Shown here: in pieces, positions 25,136 through 37,046 of the stretch
How positions within the stretch are numbered: the first letter of the stretch is position 1
Layout: every line of letters begins with the position of its first letter
Assembly: GCF_007655135.1 (NCBI RefSeq)
Contig: NC_045127.1
Location: 9,185,001-9,249,000, forward strand
Length of the DNA: 64,000 nt
Reading direction: 5' to 3'
Source: Punica granatum
Taxonomy: Eukaryota; Streptophyta; Magnoliopsida; Myrtales; Lythraceae
The notes under the pieces: model-generated
Seen by the model: only the letters and a program-made list of their open reading frames with translations
Database searches by the model: none
What the model was told of the DNA's origin: nothing
Made by a program: the position numbers and the translations under genes

Positions 25136-25313
25136 GAGTTGTGAACCTTTGATAATTCGGAAATTCAATTGGGTCTCAACTAATTCAGTCGAGCTGGATC
25201 GGTTCATCAAGGAGTAAAAGTCTCTTAACGTGAATTTTCTAACATTCACAATGATTCGAACTCGAAACCTTACTTAAGCGGAGCAAACGCCGAATAACTT
25301 TGAACCAATGTAT
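25136..25313 (-). mobile_element. tRNA-derived SINE, family 3, with perfect 16-bp target-site duplication
   Basis: On the minus strand it has a B-box-like GAGTTCGAATC (25263-25253), then a TTCACG...TTTTACTCCTTGA segment and CTCGACTGAATTAG, ending in GGTTCACAACTC. Flanks 25120-25135 and 25314-25329 are identical (AATGTCCCTTCATTTT). The perfect 16-bp duplication makes the retroposed unit and its ends secure. Related copies are at about 62512-62690 and 45826-46020, and a probable one at 16005-16165. Confidence 0.8.
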
Positions 25314-25329
25314 AATGTCCCTTCATTTT

Positions 25330-28300
25330 ATATGTTCAACCAATATGTATATATATATATATATATATATGGGGTCTGATTTGTCTTGTGGCGCACAAGA
25401 GGTCAAGTAGAAGAATGGTCCAATTTTTTTTTATCAACGAAAGAGAGAGAGAGATGGTCCTGACTGGGAACTTGACAAAATGATCAGCTCAGAGAGCCAC
25501 AGTCGCCTCCCATAAAGAAACAGGGCTCCTCCACAGGGTACAGAACACATCCACCCCCTTATCCCTCTCTCCATCTCAATCCCATCTATCCAATTATTTC
25601 TGATACCATCCTTCCATTCGATATGCATTCTCTGTGAGATAAATAGATCGGATCAATCATCACATAAAAATAAAATAAAATTTAATACATATATGATAGG
25701 CATATGTGATTGGATATATATCCAATGCGTTCTCTGGGTTGCAACGAAGAGTTTTCGGCATACAAAAAATGATATGTAGAAAAAAAAGAATGATAAACGT
25801 CGTTATTGGTCGAGAGAAAGAAGAAGACATAATTGAGTCACCTACTCCAACTTACGTTATCTCATGCATGTGATCGTACCTCTCTCTCTCTCTCTCACAC
25901 AGAATAGTGTTTGGACTGTTGGGTGCCATTCTGAATATGATCGAATTCATAGGATACTGAAAGCGAAATGCTGCTGGGCACTCAATTTTTCCACCCATCA
26001 CTGTATAGCTAATTGCTGTCTTATTTCTCTTTTCTAGCTAATTCATCTTCTGCAGTGCAACAAAGGCATCGATCCACTTCGGAACATTCTTACTCTTTTT
26101 CATTGGGTTCGTCTCTGAGAGAGCTTATCGATTGCCTAGAAATATGCGTAGACAAAAGGAAGGGGATCGAAATACATATAAATAAATATATATATGCGTG
26201 TGCGCTCATCTTACTCCTATCGTCGAATATCGAATCCGAGATTGACATATCTAGAACAATGGTTCACATTGCCCATACTTATTTATTAGGGTTATATATA
26301 ATTATGAATTTCATTTATTATAAGCCTACCGGGTTTCTTCTCGACCAAAATTGGGCACCACCCTTTAATGGGTTTTACGCTTACGGAATGTAGGATGATG
26401 GTGGAAGAAGATTACCGGCCAGTGCGTGCATAAGCACGGCCCCCCTTAGGCCACTAGTATATCTTCCCGATTCTATATATTTGAGATCATGAAACTAAGC
26501 ACTATATGTAGTTTCTATAGGGGGCATGTGGCCATATATAACGAGGACACTTGAGATCTCCGATACATGAAAGGATGTTATCGAGGCTTGCAACATTATA
26601 GACAGGAAGTACTACCAAATTTATTTTTTCACCCCTACCGCCTTGCAAATCCTTTACGCATATTCAAATATATATACAATTAATGTTTACTTTCCCTCAT
26701 ATTTATTCGATAATTATCTTGTTTCTTTTATGGAAAGAAAAGGTGTTCATTGGGTCTCCGCATGTCATTTCATCAAGGTAAAATCTCACCTCACTTAAAC
26801 CTAGTTATGGTGGAGGGACTATTGAGCGATAATGGGACTAATCAGTCTTCAAGAAGAGGGCTGAGATCTGTCTATGTGCAAGAGTTAGGGCAGCCCATTA
26901 TAAGGTATGTGACGCAACGGAACCTAAATTGCGATCTGTTGATTTGCGCACGAATACCAGACAACAACCTTCTATCACCTGTTGATTATACGAATACTAG
27001 GAATAGACATCAAACTCGAAAACAAATCCGAGATTGGAAGAAAGAGCACGGTAGTTCCACAACTTTATTGATCAATCCGAAATTCAACTCCCTCAACCCT
27101 AGGGTTGTACAAAGCTTAAATAGGTTTTAAAAACGCTTAAATTGCACAAAAAACATAAACTTTTCTAAAATTGTAAAAACATCCTAAATAACATAAATTG
27201 TCTGTTTGAGGCCCTAAACGATAGAATTTGCCTTAAATATCAAAAAATCACGGCAAAACCGTGAGTTTTGCTCCGGATGCCGTTTCCTTCGAAATAGGAT
27301 CGTCAAAACCTATTTTTCTCTAGGTACCGACTTGCCGCCTATTCTACTGCATCAGTATGGAGCCTCTCACGTTCTATGACAACATGCGCACACCCTTACC
27401 AACCACCAAAGTCGAAACAGGACCTCTAAATTAAAGAAAGATAGCCTTAAAGAAAGACGGTGTAATACGGTGGTTCACCCTTTCTATATCAACTAATAAA
27501 TTGCAGGTTTGATTTTTATTGTGAACTACTAGTATCCCTTTATTTTCTCGATATGCACATCATAGTGAAAACCTAATAGGCCCCTTTATTAATTATTAAA
27601 TTATTAAAATTAAATTCTTTATTCTTATTCTAATATTTTACTCTATTATATTAGATTTACAAAACTCATTTATAGCCGGAAAAAATTTGTCTTACCATTT
27701 TGTCCACACCGTGTGGTGGTATATAATTTACCTAATTAAAAGACATCCTCTATTACAATTACAGAAGGGTACTAAATATATTTCTATATATATGTGTCAA
27801 ATTCTGACAAAAATTTGAATCACAGATGGAATAGTGGAAACCACTTGAGCCCAAGAACCTTTCACCTAAAGTGATATGTGCACCTTCTAATGAATCATTG
27901 GTCAGCATCTCTTTTTGCTTAACTAAGGACAACATAATTACATTTCCAAATGATTGTAAACCATGTCTTTTTCTTTCCAGTTGAACCGCGGGGAACTTCA
28001 CCATGTCATAATCACCAATAATGCATCAATTAATCTTCACGTCATTGCAGTGTATGGAACACGATGTTAAATGTGGTGGTGGTGGATTGATCTAATCGAT
28101 AATTAACTTCGAAATGTCGTGGTTCACGGCTTCGGTCGTAAGTAATTCACTGGTGATTAGAGGTCTGAGTCTCGATCCTTAAATTTGCATGCACACACGC
28201 ACATATATATATATATTGAGCACGTAATATGGGTTCTTGATGATCTTTTTTGATATAATTTTTATTCCATTCTATGATAGCATTAACTTTAATTTGTGAT

Positions 28301-31300
28301 GATAAAGTCTCGTGTGCAACTAAATTAACATCAAATCCCCTCTTTTTTGTACCTTAATCTCCGTTTTAGTTAATTGCTCGTCCCACCCAACCTGTCAACA
28401 ACAAAATATGTAATCATTTTTGTTGACTAACTCGAAGAGATTCAAGCATTGCAAGAGCAATCCTCGCTGCCTTTTTTTGCTAAAAGAAAAATCAAAATGT
28501 CAAGTACCCATTTACTTTCCCCATCTTTTTTTCCTCGAGAAATTGCTGTCTTTTTGACCATCAATCTTAATTACTAATGCAATCCTTATCTTTTTCTTGT
28601 TATAGTTGTTGGCTTGTTCCCCTTTATATGTGCCCTCCTTTTCTTTTCCTTGTCCAATCGAGCTCTTAGTTTCTTTTTCTTTCCATAATTTTTGCCGGCT
28701 CAAAATTTGGTTTTATTCTATATATTATTCATTAATTTTACATCAATCTGTTGAGCACCTCCCCAGTTGTAGTGCATATCCCTATAAATTATAATATTAA
28801 TATAGGATATCATGCTTTTGATTATAAATATATTGAACACGACAGGATCTCAGTTAAGCTGAGGCGCATTTTCTTTTTCTTTTTAATGACAACAGATGTT
28901 TTAGTTTCACCAAAGAAAGGAAAAAAAAAAAAGTTTGGTGCATTTTCCACTACAACGTCCTTCAAATTTTGTAAATAAGTGACCAAGGCTATTGATGCCG
29001 AAGCCGCAATTAGTATGTCATTAGATAGATTGAGAATACTTTGTAGTCTCATCTAATTATAATTAAATTGGTCTAATAAGTATATGTTGGCTAAAGATTA
29101 TATGCTCGAAAATGATAGGGACTCGAATCCTAATATATGGATCATAATGAAAAAGTTGATAGATCAAGGCCTCGAAACAAATTTTAGTCTAAAATTAATC
29201 CAAAATTATGCTAACATAAGAGATATTATTTAGTGGAAAGACAATCGATTTTGATATGGAATCAACAAAATATCGTTTCAATCACATTAGAGCAACATCT
29301 CTTGCCCATATGTTTCTCCATTCTCCCACGCTACAAGATTCACGAATCTCCTTTACAACGAAGAAAAATAATTTAGAAAAGATCTTCTATGGCTGGCTCG
29401 GAAAAGATTAAGACGGATAGAATGCCACTTTGCATGTTTGTAAATTAAAAAATAAAACCAAATTGTCCATTGCAAATGGGACGTGTTTCTTGAGGATGGT
29501 CCCACTCTTGTCGTGGATGCGTAGTAGTACCGAAATCCCATTCTTGTCGTTAGAAATTATTACATTTTATATTTACTGTTTAAGCATTGACTAAATTAAT
29601 AATTAGTGGTGGGAAAATTTTGGCATATATACGACACATTATTTCTATCGTACGTACTTTTAATTATTTTATTTTTATTATTCGATTTCACCTCCCAGCT
29701 TTTCCGGCATTATTTCCTCCTTCATTGTCTTCTTACCGTTATTTCTTCCTCGTTTCTACAAATGATAATAATTCAACATCTAATTACAACACACTGTCGA
29801 TGCTCACAAGTGCAGAGGTTGCATTTCCCACGTGTGTGTAGGCATCTTTGTAATTTTCACTCGAAGGGGTTATCATTACTTCCCTAATTGCACGTTCGAG
29901 GTTGCCGGGAAAATTTTCTCCATAGTCAGATAAGTAATAATCGCTATGGTTTCACCTACCGGTACGTACTTTATTATTACGGAGAATATGTAGCGGTTGG
30001 GGTAGGATTTTTTTTTTCCTTCGAAGATAATCTAGTTCTAGCTGTGCATGGCAGCATATCTCTAGATCATGAAAGTAATAGTATACATGAAAGAGAATTA
30101 TTCTCCATTAAATAGGAAAAAACAAGTCCAACTCATATTTGATCAATTGGTGGGCAACCGAAAATTAGTCCTTGCTATCTACCAAAAAAAAAATGTCCTT
30201 GCTTGGTACATGCATTACATGGTCCAAATAAAATATGAACGGTGTAGGAAATATTACTACAAAACGAGGCCAAAGAAGATAATCATCGAGAACAAAACGA
30301 CTCGCCTCTCGATATACATCCATCTTAATTATATATCGTATCAACATCGAAGTCTTACGTAGGCCAAGCAGAAACTCAAATAAGAACGACATACGTTATT
30401 AATTATTGATACATGCTATACTATTTTGAATAGTGGGAGCATAGTATTTTAGTAATGTGCAGACAAGGACATGGAATAGCTTTTACGTCCATTAACTGAT
30501 CCATCCCTTTGTGTTTGGTTTACAGCAAATTCCTACCAGAAAGCTCAAAAGAGAAGAAATTTTTTTCAACTCAAACTTGCTTTTTGGGGATAAAGGAAAA
30601 AATAAAAAAAGACAATAAAATTAGATGACAAATTAGTCATGTCATATCCTAATTAATCATGCAATGAATTTAAGTTAAAAAAAAAGGGGTCCACTTTTTT
30701 GCTGAATAAAAAAAAAAACCATCTTGCGAGACCCTTTTGTGAATTATTTGATGGGAATGTCTCTCACCTTTGAGGAAAGCTAAGATACATAAAGAGATAA
30801 AGGAAGGATTTGCAATGATGGTGTAATGCAGATTGAGGAACAGAATGGGTTGATGAGACACCTACAGGGGTCAATCCCATGACCCCTTGCCAATAGCTTT
30901 TTCTCTTTTTTCCTTTTTTTTTTTTCTCACAAAGATTATGAAATATACTCAATTTGTTAGGTAAAGATTAATTCCCGCTTATGGTCGACTTAATCTTTAC
31001 CATAGATACTTCTAATAAGTTCATTCTGTCTTTTGTTCTTTCTTTCCAATTGTTCATTCCTTACAGAATGCTTTGGCATTATTTTTTTTATTATAAAAGT
31101 GACTCATGAATTTAATATAATAAAATAAAAATTCTAATAACGAATAAATGAACATAACACGTATCGAACTTGAAATATGTTAATTACTAAACAAAAACAT
31201 GCATCACTAAGTTATACTTTATTTTATCTTTTAAATCTATAGGGGACAATGGCACTAGATCGGCTCTTTAAAGCTTGATCTTGCAATATTTCATCGAGAT

Positions 31301-32069
31301 CTTGAGCTTCATGGAAAATGAAGGATATTAACTAGAAAGACTAATCCTTATAATGATGTACCTAATATGGCATTTGTCACAATTCATAACTTGATATTGA
31401 CGAGCCCCGATTAGAGATTTTATCTTCAGATTTCCATGCACGACCCAAACTTTTACAACTTAGGAATTCTGACACGTAATCGAGAATTATCTTTACATTG
31501 GCACGGTCAAAAGGGAAGGCAAAGCACAAAGAGGACCCATTTTTTACAATTATTGAGGAAACACAAGGGTGGTTGTTTTGTACTTTGCACCTCCCACAAA
31601 AGTAAGGGATGTGATCATCAAAGGCAAAAGCAGAGATTCATCAATTATGCAAAGTGCCACCTTCTAAATTGCCACCATAACATCATCCCGTGGAATTTAA
31701 TCATTAGGCACTTCCCTCCCTTTTCCTCTCTAATATCCTTCCCTCCATTTTGCACCCCCCCAAAAAAAAAAAAAACGTTTTTTCCATTCCAATAAGAGCC
31801 AAAAGCTTCATTTTTTTTCCTCCCAAAAGCTTCCTCTACACTTTGGTTACAAGACAAAATCTTGGCCCCCACCTTAATTCCCTAATTCCATCCACTAAAT
31901 AAAGTTAGAAAAAAGGAAAACCCTAAAAAAAATTAAAATTAAAGCATGAGAAAATCTTCCTTCACTACTTTCTCCCCAACAGATGCCCCACCCTTCTCCA
32001 TGCAATACTATCTGTTTTGCATTTTTCTCAGATAGTAACTTACAACCAGCAGTGGTCTCCTAATCCTCT
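25330..32069. other. Intergenic DNA downstream of ANT, no gene seen
   Basis: No supported gene. The frame at 26750-27130 (126 codons) and others here match nothing recognised. There are (AT)n runs at about 25346-25368 and 28203-28214. A possible SINE family-2 copy lies at about 27455-27690. The last few hundred bases before 32070 are likely the ANT 3' UTR (minus strand), including a homopolymer A stretch near 31761-31775. Confidence 0.45.
31083..31217 (-). mobile_element. Probable SINE, family 2
   Basis: Read on the minus strand: ATAACTTAGTGATGCATG (A-box-like), AAGTTCGATAC (B-box-like, 31171-31161), then GTTATTAGAATTTTTATTTT and AATTCATGAGTCACTTTTAT. This is the family-2 layout. No clean target-site duplication was seen, so the limits are approximate. 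Confidence 0.55.
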
Positions 32070-35000
32070 TTAGGTGTCTCCCCATGCCGCGAACATCGGC
32101 AAGTGCGACATAGAGATTCCGGCGGAAGGGAACCACGGAGAACTGACTGATCCCGATGGCGGGGCCATGAACTTCGACCCAAGAGGCGGCTTCCCGAAAC
32201 CCAGTCCTCCCTGCCCTATCCTCTCCGGGCTACCCTCCCTCGAGCTGCCTAGGCTCGTGACCAGTGACGATGGGTTGGAGAAGTTGTGGCCCCCGAGTTT
32301 GTGGTCCTCCTCTGTGGGGTGATGGCCCAGATTCACCGACTCCATTCCAATGAGATCTTGCATTGCGACAGAGAATGAGCTCCTCATACAGTTGTTTTCC
32401 TGCTGGTGCTGCTGCGGGGAGTTGTAAAGAACCATCTTCCAGTCCGAACCAATCCCATTGTTATTGCTCTGAGGCTGGATGCCAGCTTCCATGCTGTTCC
32501 TCGGCAAGGATCCGTGACCATAATCAGCAACAACCTCAATGTTGGTCGGCTCTATCTCCTTGTTTCTTCGGGCAAGCTCTCCTGCAAGCAGAGTGTTGCT
32601 TGCCATAATCCTCTCCACATCATACCTCGTAATGTCAAAGTTCGTGACAGCATTAACACCACGAAACTTTATGGCCGCGATATCGTAAGCTTCGGCAGCT
32701 TCCTCCTGAGTGCCTGAAAATGACAATTTCGCGAGAAACCATAATTATTACTCGGTTTCATCATATGGTGAAGAGGAGACTAGTCCTTGTGAGAAAGTGA
32801 TAATGGTGCTGAGAATATTAAGGTACAAGTCCGAAAGGGGACATGCAATCTCAGCCTTGTAAAAGCAAACACAATAGAGCTTTAGCCAGTAGTGACAACA
32901 GAGTGGAAGCGCACAAACAAAGCTGTTGAGAAAATGACCCCCCTTTTGGATAAAATCCACAACAGCTAACACTTGACTAACAGTTTAATATATCAATATC
33001 ACATTATTATTACTCAAACAAAACCATTAAAAAGTAAAAAAAAAATGAAAAAAGAAAAATTTGAACCCTCTTTCTCTATTTGTTTATGGTTTATATTAGG
33101 CTTGTCTTAGTTTCAAACTGAGATAGGAATTAAACTAGAACAATTCAAACCATCATAAAGCAGAGTGAACATGATTTAGGACACTGGACTGTAAAGCACA
33201 AAGTCGAGGGTCGGGGCAAGAGTTCATACTGAATGTTCCAAGGTAGAGATCCTTGTTTCCGGCAACCCTCCCAATCCGAGCTTGCCATCTCCCGTGCTGG
33301 TGGTGTCTGTTGTCACCCCAAAAAAACAAAGAAAAGCGAAAACGATTGTGTCAAAACACGAGACCTGCCTACCTATTAAATACATTGGTAGATGCAGCAA
33401 GAGAGGAGAAAAAAGTAAGCACCTAGTGACACCTCTGTACATGGAAGCTCCCCTTGAGAACCCACTACTTTTCCTGCAAAGATAGCTCATCTCAGCACGA
33501 TATCTTCGAACTAACATGACTGTTTACGGAACTTAAAATAGAACGAAGTACCATACCTCCGGAGATGGGCAACATATTCTTGGCGGCTCATGTTCTTCAT
33601 CTCTTCCAACTCCTCCTGGTAGTTCTCCAGCTGCGGACATGCCAAAAATGCTGAGGTTAGATGATATTTTACAGAAACCTGGTCATCGCTGGAGGCAAAG
33701 ATAAGTTTAGTTATTGTCTTTACCGGAAAGTTTATGTGCGTCGAGGGCCCCCAGTACTTGAGGGCGGCGAGGTCGTAAGCTCGAGCAGCTTTCTCTTCCA
33801 TATCATAACCACCTGAAGAGATCCACAAGTAAAAACATTTGAAATGATCAGAACGAATGATGGAGCTAGGACTACTAGAAATTCTGTCAACGTCCATGAA
33901 AAAAACAACAGGAGCTTACCCAAGTAAACTGCATGGTTCCATCATCGATCCGAGTTGTCGCCGCACACAGCAACAGACATGTCAAAACAAAAACCGATCA
34001 GCTTACTAAGAGATGATATAAACGAACTAACAAACAATGTCGGACCAAGCACCCATTTTGGTTTTTATTATTGGTAAAATAACTTCTGATTATCCTTATA
34101 CCTTGCCTTCCTTTTCTGGTCTGCCCCTCTTTCTTGCAGCTATTATCCCACAGATGAGCTTCATATCTACCTGTCCATCTATGCCTGTTGATGTTGAAGG
34201 AACACTATCACCACATTATTTATCACACAATAATAAAAGATAAAATACCCCCAAAATAAAAATAAAATCTTTTTACCTGGTGACACCTCTATACTGAGAA
34301 GTCCTCTGCCCGAATGTGTCGATGGACTTGCGGTGGACAGTCTGCTTCTGCCCGACCTTGTCCAGCCCTCTCTTCTTGCCAGTCTCGACAGCCACCATCT
34401 CGCTAGAGGCGGAGATCTGCTGAGTGCTGGGGGCAGTGGTTACACAGCTCGACTGTGACCCGGGGCTCATCGAGAGGCTCAGCGACTGCAGCTCCCCTCC
34501 TCCACACCCGATCACCGCGGAGCCAGCCCCGTTGCTCTCGATGCTCTGCTCGTACTCTCTGCCGCCTCCAGTCACCCAGTTCCTCAGGCACAGGCTGTCA
34601 GTCCCCAAGTCTCCCATCGTGGGGTAGTAGATGGTGTCGAGGCTCAGCGGCATTGCCTCCCTCTCCCCACCATAGCCATGGTGGTGATGGTGATGGTGGT
34701 GGTGGTGAGCCCCCCCGATGGTCAGGAAGTCCTCGAGCTTCGGCGGGGCCGAGGGCACAATCCCTTTAAGAAATAACAAAACACCATAAAGTTGCAATCT
34801 TTACTGAAGCTACTTAGTTGGAACAGTTCTCCAAGAAGTGCTCTGTTTCATGATTTTACCTTGGGGGTGGGATCTGGAGAGGGCCTCCATGATGCAGAGG
34901 GACCCGTCGGACTTGAGGGGCATGACGGAGAGCGGTGGGGGAGCGGCGGAGTAGTGGAACCCTGCTCCGCCATTAATACTGCTGGTGGTGCTGCTGATGC

Positions 35001-35196
35001 TGATGCTCTCTCCTCCATAGCTGCAGAGGCCCTGGTGAGGGGAAGGGGAGGAGGACAGGACATAGCTGGTGGGGACAGAGGAGGGAGAGACGGGGTGACC
35101 CGAGGTCACAGCAGCAGCCTCCATCTTCATGTGGGGCGAGAGGGAGAAGCCCAGCCAGTTGCTTCCACACCCATTGTTGTCACTCATCGACTTCAT
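32070..35196 (-). CDS. ANT: AINTEGUMENTA (ANT) AP2-type transcription factor (9 exons)
   Basis: Exons in transcript order: 35196-34860, 34763-34277, 34184-34102, 33928-33920 (a 9-nt microexon), 33812-33724, 33630-33557, 33473-33423, 33306-33230 and 32713-32070. The joined frame is open and encodes about 616 aa; Arabidopsis ANT has 555. Two AP2 repeats are present: R1 about residues 268-336 ([20 protein letters not shown], then VYLGGYD and [15 protein letters not shown]) and R2 about 370-428 ([20 protein letters not shown], then [14 protein letters not shown]). The linker is [22 protein letters not shown]-specific motifs are [62 protein letters not shown] and the tail MFAAWGDT. These separate ANT from PLETHORA and AIL paralogues. 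A run of 10 His follows IGGA near residue 125. Family knowledge: nuclear DNA-binding regulator of organ size and ovule integument growth. Start chosen by match to the ANT N-terminus (MKS...DN). Confidence 0.96.
33920..33928 (-). other. ANT: 9-nt microexon of ANT (encodes the VYLG junction)
   Basis: TGCAG precedes TTTACTTGG, which is followed by GTAAGC. Joining exon 3 (ending CAAG) through this 9-nt exon to exon 5 (starting GTGGTTATGAT) gives RQVYLGGYD, the invariant start of the second half of AP2 repeat R1. Leaving it out would delete three residues while keeping the frame. Nine-nt exons here are a known feature of AP2-group genes. Confidence 0.93.
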
Positions 35197-35910
35197 CTTC
35201 TTCTTCTTCTTCTTCTTCTACTCTGCCTTTCTGTTTTCGTGCTTAGCTATGGAAAAAGGCTTAAAGGGCAGTGGGAGTTTCTGCTGAGAGGCTCTCAATC
35301 ATTAACCATTCATCATTTCAGAAAGATCTAACTAAGGAAGCTCTCCACTCATCATCATCATTCATCACAGAACAGGCAGGGGCTGTTGTTCTTTATCCAT
35401 TTCTCTTTAGATATTTTTTTTCCTCACATTCCTTTCTCTGAACAAAGAGAGAGCAACACTCTTATATACAGAGAAGGAGAGAGAAAAACACAGAGAAATG
35501 AATGGATGTATGGTCCCTTCTTCAAAACTATTTATAAAATAAAAAGAAAAACAAAGGGAATATTGAGGAAGGGGGAAGGGAAGAGAGGGAAGGGAGGAGG
35601 AACAGGAAGAGAGGATGCTGGGGAGCAACCCTGCACGATTACGAATCACTCTCTTCCCTCAAAATTTCATGGGGATCTGTGTAAAATGTTTATTATGTTT
35701 ATGAGTGATGAGAAAGTGAAAGGAGGAGAAGACGACCCATTTCTAGGTCTCTTTTGCCCATTCTCTCTCTTTCTATCTCTATGGCTTCTCTCTCCCTCTC
35801 TCTCTGGTTGTCTTCTTCTTCTTCCTTCTCTTTCCAAATATATAAATAATACTTCTTCTTGTTAAGCACAAGCACTACTTCCCTCCCTTAAACATCGTCC
35901 AAAGCCTTGC

Positions 35911-35920
35911 CTTTATATAG
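35911..35920 (-). promoter_or_regulatory. Candidate TATA box of ANT
   Basis: Minus-strand CTATATAAAG is a near-consensus plant TATA box about 715 bp upstream of the ANT start codon. The span between (35197-35880) is CT/GA-rich, with a (GAA)n run just before the ATG, as expected of a long 5' leader. A second AT-rich candidate (ATTTATATATTTGG) is near 35830-35845. Either could be used. Confidence 0.4.
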
Positions 35921-36332
35921 CAAATGTTGGACCCCCTCCTGCGTTGTAAGTATCACATGTGTTTGCACTCAAGGCCATAATGGTACTTTCCATAATATTT
36001 ATGGTGTCATTATCGACCGGATCATATTCGAAAAATTGATAAAAGTTTTGGAAGTGAGACTATAGCGGCTCCCGTCATTACGAATAACTCGTACTAACAA
36101 TACTTGCCGATTAAGCTCTTCGTGCACCGGTCGTTCAATAGCAGCACGGATAGACTCTCAAGAAACATTACAGGATCAATTACGGAAGGACAAATAGTAA
36201 TGCCTCGATCTGCTTGATAAGTCGATATTTTGTATCAAAACAGCAAAGGTGTTCTGATAAAATATATGAAGGTATCCGTTGCATACCAAATAACTCAGCC
36301 TCTAAAAGCGCTTTTTATGGGAAATAGGTCTT

Positions 36333-36500
36333 AGTGTAATAGTATAAGGCATCAATTCCGAATCGAAACGTTTTGGGTTCGATATTTATGTACTCTCATG
36401 TTAGACTTATGGACTTCCTAGGTCTTGGCTTCGATATTTATGTACTCTTGGATTAGACTTATGGACTTCCTTGGTCTTGGATTCAATATTTCTATATAGG
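36333..36500 (+). repeat. tRNA-like (SINE-like) repeat with 52-bp tandem duplication
   Basis: A-box-like GGTCTTAGTGTAATAGT and B-box-like TTGGGTTCGATA are followed by about 2.4 copies of a 52-bp unit containing GATATTTATGTACTC and ACTTATGGACTTCCT. Unit starts are near 36381, 36433 and 36485. Probably a family-2 SINE that expanded internally. Confidence 0.5.
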
Positions 36501-37006
36501 TTTTTTATAATTGACACCATTTTGTGGGTACTTTACAGATTTTTTAATCATAAAGGAAATCCATGAGTTCTATCCGAAAAAAAAAAAATTCATTAGTCTA
36601 ATACAATAAAACATGAATCTTAAATATTATCTCATAAAAAGGTATTGACAATTTCACAATAAAAATTGATGTATAACTTCTTAATTGACGGACGAGGTAC
36701 TTTTGACACTATGCTACACCCTCGTTCTCGAATAGTCTAAAGAATTTACTTGGTCGAGATAACTCGCACAGTGAAGTAATAATCCATTGTTAGTGTAATA
36801 ACAATATATTGAAATAATGACATAAATCCATTCTATTTCTCTCTCTAAATCTAAGCTATATCTTCAATTTCAATCTGCGGTACAAATTACATTGAATGAG
36901 AAGGGTCAGCTGTAATCTAGTGGGAATGCATAGAAGCCAATAGGAAGAGAACAGTCAAGTACCCAAATTTGGGATTTCACTGCCCCCTCCTCCTGCCCTT
37001 CAATTT

Positions 37007-37010
<4 letters not shown>

Positions 37011-37043
<33 letters not shown>
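37011..37043 (+). repeat. (CT)n microsatellite
   Basis: An uninterrupted CT dinucleotide run of about 33 bp, about 1.1 kb upstream of the putative ANT TATA box. Confidence 0.9.

Positions 37044-37046
<3 letters not shown>

Noticed and set aside
26750..27130. 126-codon open frame on the + strand
   Set aside because: No recognisable motif; lies in repeat-like intergenic DNA.
34455..35331. Long + strand frames opposite ANT exons 1 and 2
   Set aside because: Shadow frames; the minus-strand product matches ANT throughout.
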